Positions 32,081 through 43,859 of a stretch of DNA of 64,000 bases are shown here, piece by piece (the stretch's first letter is position 1; each line of letters begins with the position of its first letter). The stretch is from Terana coerulea (taxonomy: Eukaryota; Basidiomycota; Agaricomycetes; Polyporales; Phanerochaetaceae), in contig JAKOGH010000030.1 in the NCBI GenBank assembly GCA_024811115.1, positions 124,001-188,000 of the forward strand. Reading direction: 5' to 3'. The notes under the pieces were generated by a model. It was not told the origin of the DNA. It saw nothing but the letters and a program-made list of their open reading frames with translations, and did no database searches. The position numbers were made by a program, and so were the translations under genes.

Positions 32081-34700
32081 CAGTATAACACCTTTGTATA
32101 TGTGCAATGGCAGACCTTAGAACTAGATCCCCCAGGCTGGGCAGCAATTTCATTTGATGGACATATTCACCTGGCAGCTTCAATGGTCTAACTTCATGGT
32201 GTTATATCAGGCATTGTCAACCACTGGCCCTTGCCTTCACTTCACCATAGAGCTCAAGTGTTGGCACTGATGTGACTTTCTATAACTTGACATTACTGGT
32301 ACTAAGTGCACTAAGTACTTGATCAGCATATTACCTCCAACAGTTAACTGAAGAAGTTAGTAATGGCAAGTCAACATCTTGTATAGATTTCAGCAACTCT
32401 GATTATAAAACAGCCCAAAAGTGTATAAGTTATGCAATGCAGCAGCTCTCTCTACCCATAAATACAAACATCCTCATATGTAAATAACTAATGTGGTTTA
32501 AATGTGCTCAGCACAATTGCAATGCATGAATAGAGCCTATACATAACTTAAGCAATGTCAGAAATCTATGTAATCTGGCAAAATAGTGTACACTCACTTT
32601 ATTAACTATTCACTTGCTATTCAAGCCTACATATAGGTAAAAGGTCAAGCAAAGGATTCAAGCTCAATGTCCAGCTGCTGTTCTAAAAGTGCAGCTTCAC
32701 CGCCATTGTTATCAACTCCAAGTTCATTAACCTGTCCATGTTCAAGTGGTTCACCAATGTTGCCAATTAAGTCTGATGGAACTCGGAAGTTGGGCATAGA
32801 AAACCTTGAGAAATGCTGTGCATTAGAGTTTGTTTGTGAGTGTTCAGTATTGTTGAGCTGGCGCAGATTGAGCATAAATCGATTCATAAGTATAGGTGGC
32901 TATATTTATAATTGCAGTTTAGTACTAGAACATTTGAATTAATATAAGCCTACCATAGAATCAATAAGTTGTCCAATAATAATATCTCCCTAATATCATA
33001 GTATGCTCTTGTTAATAGCAGCAGAGAAATATAAGTATATATAAATTACATACAGTTGTGCCAGCTCCAAATAAGCTAGTGATTATGCGGGCAATATTTA
33101 TTATTAGTAAAGCCCTAGTTTATGCAGGTTAATATATTAAAGCTAGGCTGTGCATATAATATAAGTGTATTTCTTACAGAAAATACAAAGTTCCTGCAAA
33201 AACTATCAGCTGTGTTTTTGGAGTAACAAAGAGTCAGCCTGTCCTACCATCATGGAGAAGGCAGGATGAAACTGAAGTTGACATCTTCATGGATCTTGCT
33301 GACTGCCAGTGCTTGAAAGTCTTGGTCCATGTTAAAATTATAACCAAAACATCAGCAAGAATCAATGAGCTTCTTGTAAGCACAGTAACTGCCATATACA
33401 ATAAAGAATAAGAATGATTGAATTACTAGAAAGTGATCTGTACATACATCTAAAGGTATAAATTAGCAAAGTAGCTAGCAAAAGTCTAATAATAAGCTCA
33501 CATTTCATTTATTTGTTTTGAAACTCTAATATCTTCTGTAATGCATATATTGATAGGTGACCCAATATACACATACTCATATAAATAAAGGTGGAACTAA
33601 AGCCAATATAAATAATTAAGTAACTATGTATAAGTGTGCAGCTCTCACTATATTTGTGCCAACTGGCACTAGTCCAAGTAAAGTGATAGTAGCAAAGATA
33701 ATCTTAGCATACTTAGAGGAACTCCAAAGAGCAGCTGCTCTAAGTGCAGAGAACACTATGTGTAAGGTAAGATATTTAGCAAACTAGCAATAGCAGTTTA
33801 AAGCACATACAAGCAACTTGGATAAATGCAATAAAGAAGAATACTTGCTGAAGAATTGTCAAGAGCTTGCAACTGTAGAAGCTGTATTAGCAGGCCTTCC
33901 TCAAAAAAATAAAAAAACTTCACACTTCTGTAATATAATAGTTAATATAGCTGCCATTATCTAGAAATAAGCATTACACACCTCTTGTGTTGCTGGTGCA
34001 AGTGCTAGAACCAGGGTGAAAACCATTACCCAGCGTGTGCTAAGTAACAGAAATGATGTTGCTGTAGCACATTTTCTCCAAACAGTATCAACTTCTCCTC
34101 TAAATGTTATGAGATACTCATACAGTATCAGTGCTAGCACAATAAGTGTTAGCATGAGTAGCAAATAGATGCTAATGAGATAGCCTTGAGATGCTCACTG
34201 GTTATTGCAGAACTAGTAAAGGATGTCAATTTACTGGCAAAAGTTAGCATAAATGCAAATAGAAACACATTATAAGTTATATAACATACACTTCAGAGAG
34301 TTCTTGTACATATACTGCATTGGATTGTGACATGGTATAAGTGGCTTTGTCAGAGAAAGAGGTCCAAGGTGCAGAAGTACTATGCCTGGGATTCAGGCTT
34401 ATATGTGCAATACTAAGTGCTGAACATCTGATAGCTTTGTTAATCAATGCTGAAGCATGCCTGACACTGACATTGTTGTTCAAAGCACAAATTTGTATTG
34501 TAAAAATCATCATTGAACTCATAGTTCTATTTTGGCCTATATATAGCTACCATGCACATTAAGATGAGTTTGCCTTGAAAGATGGTTGCACTTACACAGA
34601 AAGAAGCTGCATGTGCATAAAGAACCCACGGCACAAAAATTGAAGGCTTTCTGCACCACAAAGATGTGCTAACAATGCAACTGAGTCAGCTGCCATGATT
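32081..34700. other. AT-rich, CpG-depleted island
   Basis: Both borders are abrupt. Counting by eye, only about seven CG dinucleotides occur in these 2.6 kb, whereas any neighbouring 200 bases contain several. TG and CA are conspicuously common. This is the footprint of long-term C-to-T loss at methylated CpG, or of DNA with another compositional history. The island carries the DUF6533 gene below and no recognisable transposase. Confidence 0.85.
32645..34334 (-). CDS. DUF6533-family multi-pass membrane protein in the AT-rich island
   Basis: Seven-helix-like fungal membrane protein family of unknown function. Recognisable exons on the minus strand, in order: MSQSNAVYVQELSEV (start 34334); the signature LILYEYLITFRGEVDTVWRK (about 34130-34060); VFSALRAAALWSSSKYAKII and LLGLVPVGTNI (about 33750-33640); ILADVLVIILTWTKTFKHWQ and SVSSCLLHDG (about 33370-33250); GTLYFL (about 33190); IARIITSLFGAG (about 33100-33060); DIIIGQLIDSM (about 32980-32950); and the tail MNRFMLNLRQLNNTEHSQ...FSMPNFRVPSDL to the stop at 32645. 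The tail phrase (SRF...R.P.D.IGNIGEPL) is typical of the family. Splice sites mostly join in phase despite the extreme composition. Two places (exon 1 to exon 2, and 33,790-33,960) I could not join cleanly, so partial decay is possible. Confidence 0.68.
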
Positions 34701-35356
34701 AGTTATATGGTTACACCTATTCAGCGTCTCTATGTTCCAGCAAAGCGGGTCTTGGAGCACGAGATGGTCGGTTACCAGCCCAGCCAGAAGCATGGTAGCA
34801 GTGCACGACCAAGCAACGCCGTGCGACGCAACTGCATTCATCTTCGAACACGATAACATTATCTGTGAGCAAGTGTTCTGTTGATAGTAGCCATTTAATC
34901 TCTGTACGTGTAAACGCCAGGTACTGAGTCAGTTGACTGATCCGAAGTCGAGTATCAAAAAGACGAGAAAAAGAGCTCGAGAAAGCGACGCTTGGTCGAA
35001 ACGCTTGCCACGTGGGACGCACGTGCGGCCAACGCCACAATGGTTGGACGGCGGTGAATGTCGCGCACCTCTTTTTTTTTTTTTTTTTGAAATCTGGTAT
35101 TGTTAACGAAGCGCGGGACGAACCGCATGAGCTCCGGTGCTAATAGATATGTATCTACTGGGTCCGTTGAGTGTGAATCCGTGTGTCCGTGGTGTCGACT
35201 CGCCGGGAAATGTCGCGCACCTCACCGCCCGCTTTCACTTGCCTTCTCTGCAGTTTTCTCGCTCCACGAGTAGATGGTTCTAATATGCTCATTTGTAGTT
35301 TTGTTGATACCCCCACATCGAGATAATCGGCTCGTACCGTATCACATCCATCAACC
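34701..35356. other. Intergenic; contains a T17 run
   Basis: Normal composition resumes. A run of 17 T lies at 35072-35088. The 14-mer ATGTCGCGCACCTC occurs twice, near 35058 and 35209. No gene supported. Confidence 0.5.
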
Positions 35357-35700
35357 ATGACATCCGTGCTCGAAGCGTACAATCGCGTTCGCATGACCAC
35401 CCTGCCGCCGCACCAACGCCCTCCCAGCACGGCACGACAACTTGACCATAAAGCGACTCCCCTACTCCACGCAATCTGCAACGTTCTGCATCGCTTTATT
35501 TGCTGCGGACGTCGTCGCGCAGGAGCTCATCAGGTGGCGAAGGGACAGGCATGACGTAGGTCATCAGCCTACCGCACTGGCTTGGCGTGCGGTGAGATGT
35601 GAGGTTCTGCGGGTCTGACAAGAGATCTCTATGGAAGTGCGTGCTCTTGAATATGCATCCGACGACACATACTGACCATGATTCAGGCCGTTTGAAGCCA
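35357..35700 (+). pseudogene. Mpv17/Sym1-like fragment, probably decayed
   Basis: From about 35450 one frame reads RLPYSTQSATFCIALFAADV, then VAQELIRWRRDRHDV. This closely follows the Mpv17/PMP22 opening (RPYLTQ...LFAxGDVxAQ). The preceding text from the ATG at 35357 (MTSVLEAYNRVRM) looks like the usual N-terminus but lies in a different frame. The rest of the family (several helices and the conserved C-terminus) cannot be followed beyond about 35560. Sym1/Mpv17 proteins are small inner-mitochondrial or peroxisomal membrane channels. I read this as a broken copy or a gene with errors. Confidence 0.4.
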
Positions 35701-37628
35701 AAGCCACACACTGAATCGTGACCGCCAACAAGATGTGCTCACAGTCGCTACCAAGGTGCGTTCCCAACACACAGCTTACTGAATGAAGGCCAAACGAACG
35801 CGCAATAGATGCTGTTCAGTCGAGACTGGTTCGTCTCTGTCTGCCACTGTCTTCTACTCCCGGGGATCCGCTTTCGAAGACTCTCCATTGCGATCGCATT
35901 CTTGTCGGGTTCCGTCACAGCACAATCGTGATATACGGCACTGTATAACCAAGGCCGACCCCAGTCAGTAGACCGGACGCACGGCTAACCATCTTCGTCG
36001 GCGCAGCTCGCTGCTTCTCTTCGGATAGCAGACCACAACTCAACCATGGTGAGTAGCAACCACCTCAGTAGTCTGTTTACAGAACCTGAGGCAGGTACTC
36101 CTCCAGCGAGAGCGGGACATTGCCACACGAAGGAATGAAGTTCCGCGCTCGGTAAAGACACCGGTGAGTGTTAGACTGCGTTGCAGGATCTCGACTCATT
36201 TGACGGCTTGTTCATGCCGGAAGTTGTGGACTTGAAAGCCGAACTTACCGTCCTCGCGCAATCCAGAAGCTCAATATACCGAAGTTCGAGAAGTTACTTT
36301 TAAGGCTCCGAGCGGCTTCCCACTTCGGTTTCGCCGCAACGCCAACGTCACGCATCTTGAGTGGTTGTCAATGACGCTGTGCTTGCGCCGTGCTCGATGT
36401 TCCCTGCCCTGTCCTGCCGCGTTGTCCAGCGTAGAGGTCAAGATGGTGCTCTGAGAATATCCGTCGGTAAGCATCTAAAGATTTGCCCTACAGTTCTCAT
36501 CCACTTACGAAGAGACCGTACCAGAGTGCACATACACGTTCCGTCGGCTCTGTCGGACCGCCACTATCATCCTCAATAGATGCATCCAACATGCGAGGCC
36601 GCGGCCGCTCCAGGAAACTAGGCAACACCGTACATGTGGCGGGATACTGTGCAAACTCCAGGGGATTTCCAGCATTTACGAGTCACTGAGGAGCAAAGGC
36701 AAGCCGACCTACGACGCCATTTGCAGGGGCACCCAACGTCGAGCGGAACGAAGTCTACATGCATTGCAAGTACTTTTACACGTTGTAACCCTGGCCAACT
36801 GCTGCAACATTGGACGAGTACTTTGACATGAATCGCTCCTCTTTACAGCGGATTCGACTCGACAGACCATGGACCGCGGACTTCGCTTCAAAATTCTAGG
36901 ATACGTGGAGCCGGAAACATGCTCACTGCCGCCAGCACATCACGCTCGGGACAATGACGTCTCAAATGTCAGCAAGTCACCACCACGTACGGCACACACT
37001 TCAACTTGTCCCTAGCACAGTGTGTCAGGCGCCGCCTGCTCAAATATCCGAAATATCACGAACGGGGGCAGGGGCCATTTACTCGACATCGCTAGCTGAA
37101 TTTAACGTGAAGGAATCTCACAATCTGCATCTTCGCCCGTCCAAAATAGAGCTTCATCTCAGAATACCACATGCTAAAGTGCCCGACCTTCTCCAGCTGC
37201 TGTACCATACCACGAAGCAGCCTTGCCCTTTCCCTCGCTGCTCGTCGACCATGCTCTCGCCCGTCGCCTCTCGGCACCTTAGTCCTTTGTTTTAGTCAAC
37301 CTTGCACTTGTATACCTAGGTTCACCTACCTGACCCAACAACAGCTTTCCGTCACTTCAGCAGTTGCTCTGGATAGCAGATGGCGAAATCAACTAGTGTC
37401 ACTGCTGGCAAAGATGCCGGGCTGGAAAATGGGTCTGCTCCATAGACGCTTGTAGATCATGTTGGCCGGTTGTCTTTCTGTTTCCAGCTGTAATGCATCA
37501 TCCAACACATCTCCATGCTGGCTTACATAAACGTATGTGCCTAGCACGCTCGGAGTCGAACCCTGAAAATAAATATTGACTTCGGGCGCCCTATTCTTTG
37601 CCAAACCACTTTAGAGTCCTCGTGGGGA
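35701..37628. other. Region without supported gene
   Basis: Nearly 2 kb with short open frames only. The texture (isolated coding-like phrases, frequent stops) suggests decayed sequence, but I recognise no family. Confidence 0.4.
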
Positions 37629-39096
37629 TTATTTGGTATGCTCTTGACGTGCATCTACAATCTTAGGGGTTGGGACTAGATCCCCCGGGCTTGGCAGCGG
37701 GTTTACTTTGACATACACAGGCGCCTTATTCCAGCTTTGTGGCGTGGAATTGGCCAACCACATAGTCATAATGTATCCCGCCACGACGTCTGGCCTCAGC
37801 GTAGACTGCAACGGCACCACAGTAGATGTACCAGTGATCATTGATCATCCGTAAATCCAGAGTTCTTTACTCCCTCCTGACATAGAATTACACATGTGGT
37901 CCAGCGTGCAGACAACATTGGAAGAATGATCCAGCTTCAAAAACCCGTATACATGCATGCGCGCACAAAACTGTACTACGGTGGGCCTAGGTGTCGTGTA
38001 CGATGCACCTATAAGCTGCATTACACTCGTGTACTGGTAATGCAAACGCGACGTGCGTGAGTGACGTTCTGCAACGCGTTACTAGGCATCACCGTGCCAT
38101 AGCCCACCAACCCAACCATTCTTACCGCCACCAATAGCCAAATATATGGCGTCCGCAATGGTTCTCTCGCAGCCGTCAGTCGTAACTTCGCTCGACGCGT
38201 GGCTTCTAAGTCCCAAGGAACTGGCGTAGTGATATGTCCCGGAGACCTTCCCGGAGACCGTCTTCCAGAAGAGCGAGATGACCACCAAGCGAGCGAGAAT
38301 ATTGGGCACGCTCTGCTGAGGCTGGGAGATTGAGATACTGACCGCAGCGCTGGGGCGACCAGCTGAGAACTCGAACCAGAGAGCATCCTATCAGAACCAA
38401 TGTGCGTCAGTAAGTACGCAATCATTCAAACTATGTGTTTGGTACGAACAGGGAAGTTGTGAGGAGGGACGGGAGTAGCAAGCCAGACGAGGCCGCTAAC
38501 CGAGGGTGCGTCGTACTCTCGCATACACTGACCTTATCGCTCATATCGTCGTTCGTGCGGAAGGTGAACGTTACGGTCCACAACAGACTCGAAAATACGA
38601 AGCCATCCTGTTTTCCATCTGCGACGGCAACTCGGAAGATGGACTTTGAGACCGCGGTGGGGACGACTTCAAGATAAGTAAGATGTTAGCCACGGCGTCA
38701 AGCAGTGATTGAGCAATAGGACTCACGGAAAATCTGATGGATAACTACGGATATCATCTACCAGTACTAGGCGAGAGGTGTATAGCATGGTAGGATGCAT
38801 TCCCGAAGTGGATATCGTGGGCGTGGACGGCGCTATAGTCGGCGAGGGCTATAGCAACGGGACAGCGAGGATGATGAAGACAACGACGAAAGTAAGGGTC
38901 AATCGAAGTCGAGAGCGCAGATAGCGAACGAGAGGGCATATGCGAGCGGGAGACTTGGTATCCTGCGGAGTGGTCTTCGGTGTGGAGCACGGCCGTGTCG
39001 AGATTTCTGGACGATATACGTCTGCGACTTTGTTTCCTCCATGGGTAGGGCTTCGTTGCTTGCAGCGGGTTCATCTGTTGATAACTGGTGAGCCAT
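37629..39096 (-). pseudogene. Decayed membrane-anchored protein gene, two nonsense codons
   Basis: Exons can be followed on the minus strand. A transmembrane segment (LTLTFVVVFIILAVPLL) is followed at once by TAG (38849-38851). Next come VLVDDIRSYPSDFP, an intron, VVPTAVSKSIFRVAVADGKQ, an intron, and DALWFEFSAGRPSAAVSI to AIYLAIGG. A further intron leads to ASYTTPRPTVVQFCARM up to KELWIYG. A TGA at 37845-37847 follows, and the same frame continues SMITGTSTVVPLQSTLRPDV to the end at 37629. Good splice sites and coherent frames show this was a real gene. The two stops are each one transition away from likely sense codons (CAG to TAG, TGG to TGA). The N-terminal part up to about 39096 is in uncertain frame. 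Family not recognised. Confidence 0.55.
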
Positions 39097-40416
39097 GTAG
39101 TGTAGACTATCGTTTTCTCCAAACTCACAAGAATATGCACGGCTGCTAGAGCACCGCCATACATCTGCAGAGGACCTCTAATGTTCTGCGCGTACATATC
39201 GCCTGTTCCGATCCGAGCGGGCCTAGCCAGCCTGGGTAGGCTCTACGCCCATGCGTACTTGCAGTGAGATACACTCATCGGAGGAAGTGAGCTTAGGTTG
39301 CCCGCAGAAATGCGAGAGGAGCGGAGGATTTCGTAGTCGCGCAATCAGTCCCGGGTTCCCGAGACGCTTCTCTTCCAGAGTGCTAGGCAACGTGTTTGCT
39401 CTTCGAGCTGCCACCGCTCACTGAGGGATTTCTTCCCAAAGGTGAGTGAAAGCGACACAGGAAATAATCGGCTATGGTGACCTGAAGGACTGACGTTTGG
39501 GCGAGAGGAATATCGGCCCATGAACGAGGGAGTTATGGTTGTGCGATGGCAGACTGTCGGCGGGCTTGATAGTCACCGCGAAGGCAGACGGATGCCGACA
39601 ATACGCCAGGCTGCAGCCTTTCTCAATGCGATCCCCCGTATGTGGTCTTAAGGGAGGGTAGCAAAGGCGGGGAAGCACCTGCGTACAAGTTTGAGGCTAA
39701 GACGTACCTTAGCCAGTTATCCATCGAACTCCATCCATCCTCAGGACTTCTCAATGTGCCTTAGGATCCGTGTAAGCCGTGTAAGCTATCGGTACGAGTG
39801 TGCGGACCATACGTTCGACGTGGGGCAAGCGCAGTGGAAGCCGGCAGGGTGAGGAAAGGTGCTTAAGAGCGAAGCAAGCAAGTAAGCGGTAGGTAGAGAA
39901 GTGATATTGTCCGTTGAATGTTCGCAACTACCAGTCACTTCGTCCCGAGTGGGTGAGGGGATCGCGGGGCTGTACGGTTCGGATAGCAAGGACGTTCTAA
40001 GTATGGTGGCGGTGATCGTGGTGGACGCGAGGCGCGTCATTGAAAGCGTGGCTAGGACTCCAGACACCGCCCTCAAGACCCCAATCGTTTCTAAGCTCCC
40101 ACCTTCTGATTCCCGCAAGCGTTCGTTGTATCGTTTGCACTCTGCTTGCACTTTCACTCCCCATTCACCAAGTGCGCATATACCTGCTTTCAATATGTCT
40201 CGAATTAGAACAGTTGTACTTGCATAGCAGAGGTCATATTCATCAACCAGCATCTATGTGCGGAGTAGCACAGTAGACCCATCAATGAGCGCTCAATGCC
40301 GAATTGACAAGTGTCAAGACGAATATAATTATTCCCCAGTACAAAGCATGAGGCCCCAACGGCAAGTACAAAGAGCGTGGTGCTGAGATAAATTCAAGGG
40401 ATATCTGCGTGCATGT
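39097..40416. other. Region without supported gene
   Basis: A minus-strand open frame 39786..40253 is partly protein-like but lacks a family match or splice context (see rejected items). Confidence 0.4.
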
Positions 40417-41375
40417 CTAGATAATGACAGCAAAGACGACGGACAAGAGACCAAGAGGGAACACGTGTGAGATCGCGCTCATAGGAATTGCGCCGTTAGA
40501 CTCCGACGAGCTGGTTGCACTGGGGCTAGAGTTAGAGCTGCTACCAGAACCGGTTGGGCTCGGGTTGTTTCCAGAGCTGATCGAGCCTGGAGAGGCAGAG
40601 CTACCTGGAGAAGTGGGCTTGACTGAGCTTCCTGGAGATGTAGAAGTCGGTGCGGGGGCAGACGCGCCACCACTAGAGGCCGTGACAGTGACGGACGTCG
40701 GGATCGGCGTTGACTGTGCAGAACAGAGGTTTTCGAAATCTAAATGAAGGAGAATCAGCTCTTTGATCATCGTCAGACCACTGGTAAGTAACCAAGACAT
40801 ACTATCGATATCGCCCTGAACGTTGGATTGATAATCAGGGGTACCGTGCGCCACTGCGAGAGGAGTCAGGCAACCACCGCAGCTTGCCCAGGAGGTCACG
40901 ATCGCTTCTGTGCAGCAGGTGCCAAGGATGTCGTTGCTAGCCAAGACACATGTCTTTCACAGAGGCTTAATGACGAAATGGATCACGGAAGACACGTTGG
41001 CTTACTTGTGTGCTGTTAACGAAGTTGTTGCAGATGGTATCACACTAGATGAAACCATGTCCGTCAGGGAGACAGCCTGGTGTAATAATACGGTCACCTA
41101 CAGAGCCGAAGCCGCCGAGCCCTGGAACAGGTCGTATATTTATCGGGCCTGAAGGGCCCGAGTCTGAGTCATCTCGAGGTATCAAGGCGGAGATTGCCTT
41201 GGTTGCTTCCACGCCGTGAGGCTCGCGTCCCAGGAGGCCCGCCATAGAAGCTAATCGGTGAAGAGCAATAGCCATTGAGCGACATAGTTCATAAACTGTT
41301 GGAGTAGGAGAGATTGAGGCACTCACCAGGGATGGCTGTAGAAGCAATAACGACCAGAGCAGAGACGCAACGCAT
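40417..41375 (-). CDS. Eight-cysteine GPI-type surface protein, copy A
   Basis: Signal peptide MRCVSALVVIASTAIPA spans the first intron. A linker ends PVPGLGGFGS immediately before the intron that precedes the core (donor GTAGGT near 41120, acceptor CATCTAG). The core reads CDTICNNFVNSTQ, an intron, then AC-x10-CC-x10-C-GG-C. After another exon comes DFENLCSAQSTPIPTSVTVT with the eighth Cys. A Ser/Thr/Pro/Gly-rich stalk and a hydrophobic tail (VFPLGLLSVVFAVII) without charged end suggest GPI anchoring. Core spacing is C-x3-C-x9-C-x10-CC-x10-C-x2-C, identical to copy B. It resembles CFEM domains in having eight cysteines and a C-x3-C start, but the C6-C7 spacing is shorter. Role unknown; cell-wall or surface location inferred. 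Confidence 0.75.
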
Positions 41376-41451
41376 CGTTGGGTACAGTCGAGTGAATGGT
41401 TTCCTACGAGAGGTTTTAGGTATCTATTTGAGTCGTTAGTGAGCTGTACGT

Positions 41452-41459
41452 TTATATAT
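41452..41459 (-). promoter_or_regulatory. TATA box of copy A
   Basis: Minus-strand TATATAAA about 80 bases upstream of the start codon at 41375. Confidence 0.55.
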
Positions 41460-41489
41460 CTGCACGCACTCCGGCGATTTGGAACGCCG

Positions 41490-42674
41490 TTCCATAGATC
41501 GATGCGCCAGAAACGCCTCAGAACACGGAGGTAGGCTCGGCTTGCTATGGGCGCAATACAGAAGCTTCCTGCGGCGGTTTTGCTGCTGCACGCCTCATGT
41601 GTATAGACAGCCTACTTACGTGCATTCAACGAAGGGGCGGTGTCCGAGATTCACGCCGTTCGCTCAGCGCTGTTGGCCATTCTCCTGGATCAAGGCGAAG
41701 CTTCAGCGGGTTGTCACATCACACCGCCAGACGTGTCTGAGCGCAAACAGCTTGAGAACACGCCACTGTGACAGATAATTGCGGAAATATGTACTTCGCC
41801 GTGTTGCTCGGGCCAGGGATGCAGAGTGGATGATCATGTCTGCAGTGGGCGTTGAAGACTGCAAGGGTGCTACATCTTCCATTGTTATATTGCCGTGAAG
41901 CATGTACCAGAAATTACGGTGCAAGCCAGGTGAAAGGGGTTCTGTATCACCGCTGCTAATTACTACTGTAAGTCAGATGTCAGTGGATAATTTGAAGCAG
42001 CGACAAAGCTACTTCACGGCACTTACCAACTCGGAGGTAGTACATCGCCGCTGGAACATATTTGCGTCGCTCTTTCCAGCGGATTGAGACAGTTCGCAAT
42101 AGACCTTGTAGTGAAGCTCAGCTTGCCGTTTTCTATGGTGGGCTTCAGTCCCGCGCCCGCTGCATGTCACCGAGGGAGCTGGAAGTTGTTGAAGGACATC
42201 ATCATGAAGTTGAAGGTGGACAGGGGAGCTTGATCGAAACGGCAGGCCGGCAATCAAGGGCGCTTCAAAGCCTGTTGTTAACCCCCTTGTGACAATTTGA
42301 ATTTTGGTTTCGAGTGATTCTAACGACGTCAGTAGCAGGTCAGTAGCGCCATATAGACGCAGTCTTACCTTCCTTTATCCATTTTGTTACCCTTGATGCT
42401 GATCGCACCAAGTACACTTCGACAAGCTAACGTCGACTGGCTATTCCCACAATGATTCTTAGTCGACCGATGCCTGAGCCATAAATTAACCGCGTCAAGA
42501 GAGCTCAATGTTAAACGTTAACGTCTACTTGTAAGCAGAAGGTAGGTACTCGACAGCCCCGACAAATGATGTTAGCGATAGACTCGGCGGAGTCCCTCAA
42601 ATGGGATCCTTCTCGCCGACGCGTTATCCCAGACTATAAGACCGCTATCATATTGCCGGCTTGGAAGCATAAGT
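41490..42674. other. Intergenic spacer sharing sequence with the spacer upstream of copy B
   Basis: About 41640-41770 aligns with 43920-44060 (for example ATCAAGGCGA, TGAGCGC-AAA, GAGAACACG/GAAACACGG, CACT). The A and B units were therefore duplicated with their upstream DNA. Short minus-strand frames here are not supported as genes. Confidence 0.55.
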
Positions 42675-43730
42675 TTAGAAGAGAAGAACGAGGGCAGCGC
42701 CCAAAACACCGAGCGTCACCATGCATGTGGAAGAGCCTAGAACAATCGCGCCGCTGGACGTCGCTGACGCGCGCGGACTGGTCGAAGAGTTGGAGATGCT
42801 ATTGGTCGCAGAGCTCGAGCTGCTGCTAGACGAAGGCGAGATTGAGGAAGTCGAGTCATCGTCGTCGGTAGGATCGTCGGAGGATTCGGTGGCTGCTGGG
42901 CTTGCCGAACTGGTGCTGTGCGCAGGCGTTGGGGTAGTTGAAGTGGCTGCGGAAGACGCAGGAGCGGCCGCTGAGCTCTTCGCAGTGGACGAAGTGGTAA
43001 GGGTGGGCGATCCCGTCGCGGTGGCCGCGGGCGCAACGCCTTTGGAAGGCGTAATCGTGACCGATGTTGCCACAGGCGTTTGATTTGAGATTTCACACTC
43101 TTCTTCAAACGCTAAAGTTGTCGTGAGCTGTCTTCATTTTCATATGTAGGCTTCACATAGCGATGCAGACTTACAGTCTATGCTCGCCTGTGCGCTCGCC
43201 TGATAATCCGGCACAGTCTTCGTCGCGAAAGGAACCACGCAGCCCGCGCAATTCGCGTAGGCGACCAGGATGTCATTTGTACAACAACTTGGACCAGTGG
43301 GACCATTTTGAAGCGCGCAGGTCTAGTGTAGGGTTCAAAGGTAAGCATTGTCAGCTTATACCTCAAAGTCAATGTGAGCCTACGTTTCCAGCATCTATGA
43401 AATTATTGCATATGGTATCGCACTGGGAGAAAGATGATTTGTTCACAGATGATCGATCATGATGAAGAGTAAGGACGCACAGTCGGAGAGCCATAACCTT
43501 GCAGCCCAGGGACGTCAGGCAGAGGGAAGAAACTCTGGCGCGTGAATATGGATTTCTTCGGAATGAAAAGGCTTCGTTCAGGCTGCACACCGACTGCTCT
43601 AGACACTATTTTCAACGAGGCCAACAGTAAACTATATTAGCGAGATGTCCGTGAGATTGTGGGAGAGACCAGATTGCTTACGTTGTGCTCCAGCAAGGAC
43701 GACAGCGATTAAAACAGCAGAACGATCCAT
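42675..43730 (-). CDS. Eight-cysteine GPI-type surface protein, copy B
   Basis: Start MDRSAVLIAVVLAGAQ (signal peptide). A linker with TRQSFFPLPDVPGLQGYGSP precedes the core intron. The core reads CDTICNNFIDAGN, an intron, TCALQNGPTGPSCC, TNDILVAYANCAGC. Spacing is the same as in copy A. The eighth-Cys exon reads EEECEISNQTPVATSVTITP. A very Ser/Ala/Thr-rich stalk with an acidic patch (SSDDPTDDDDSTS) follows. A hydrophobic C-terminal tail (MVTLGVLGAALVLLF) fits a GPI signal. Intron positions around the core match copies A, C, D and E. Tandem neighbour of copy A on the same strand. Confidence 0.77.
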
Positions 43731-43806
43731 CGTTGAATGGAGTAGAGCTCGAATGGCTTCTGCGGAGAGCTAGGAAATGGTTTCCCGTCTACGTGCTGAA
43801 CAGCAG

Positions 43807-43813
43807 TTATATA
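43807..43813 (-). promoter_or_regulatory. TATA box of copy B
   Basis: Minus-strand TATATAA about 80 bases before the start at 43730. Confidence 0.55.
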
Positions 43814-43859
43814 GCTGCTGCGTCAGCGGTCTTTTGAGCGATGTTCTGCATCCTGCGCC

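Noticed and set aside
34717..35040. Minus-strand frame with a phrase resembling a transposase (VFEDE)
   Set aside because: Only a few residues fit; no flanking repeats or further conserved motifs.
35072..35088. Run of 17 T, possible retroposon poly(A) tail
   Set aside because: No LINE/SINE body or target duplication next to it; could be a simple repeat.
39786..40253. Minus-strand open frame whose first 100 residues look protein-like
   Set aside because: No recognisable domain, no convincing continuation by splicing, and an equally long frame exists on the other strand.
41045..41347. Minus-strand frame in copy A ending at an apparent TAG before CDTIC
   Set aside because: The apparent stop lies in the intron: a donor at GTAGGT after GGFGS and the acceptor CATCTAG remove it, as in copies B-E.
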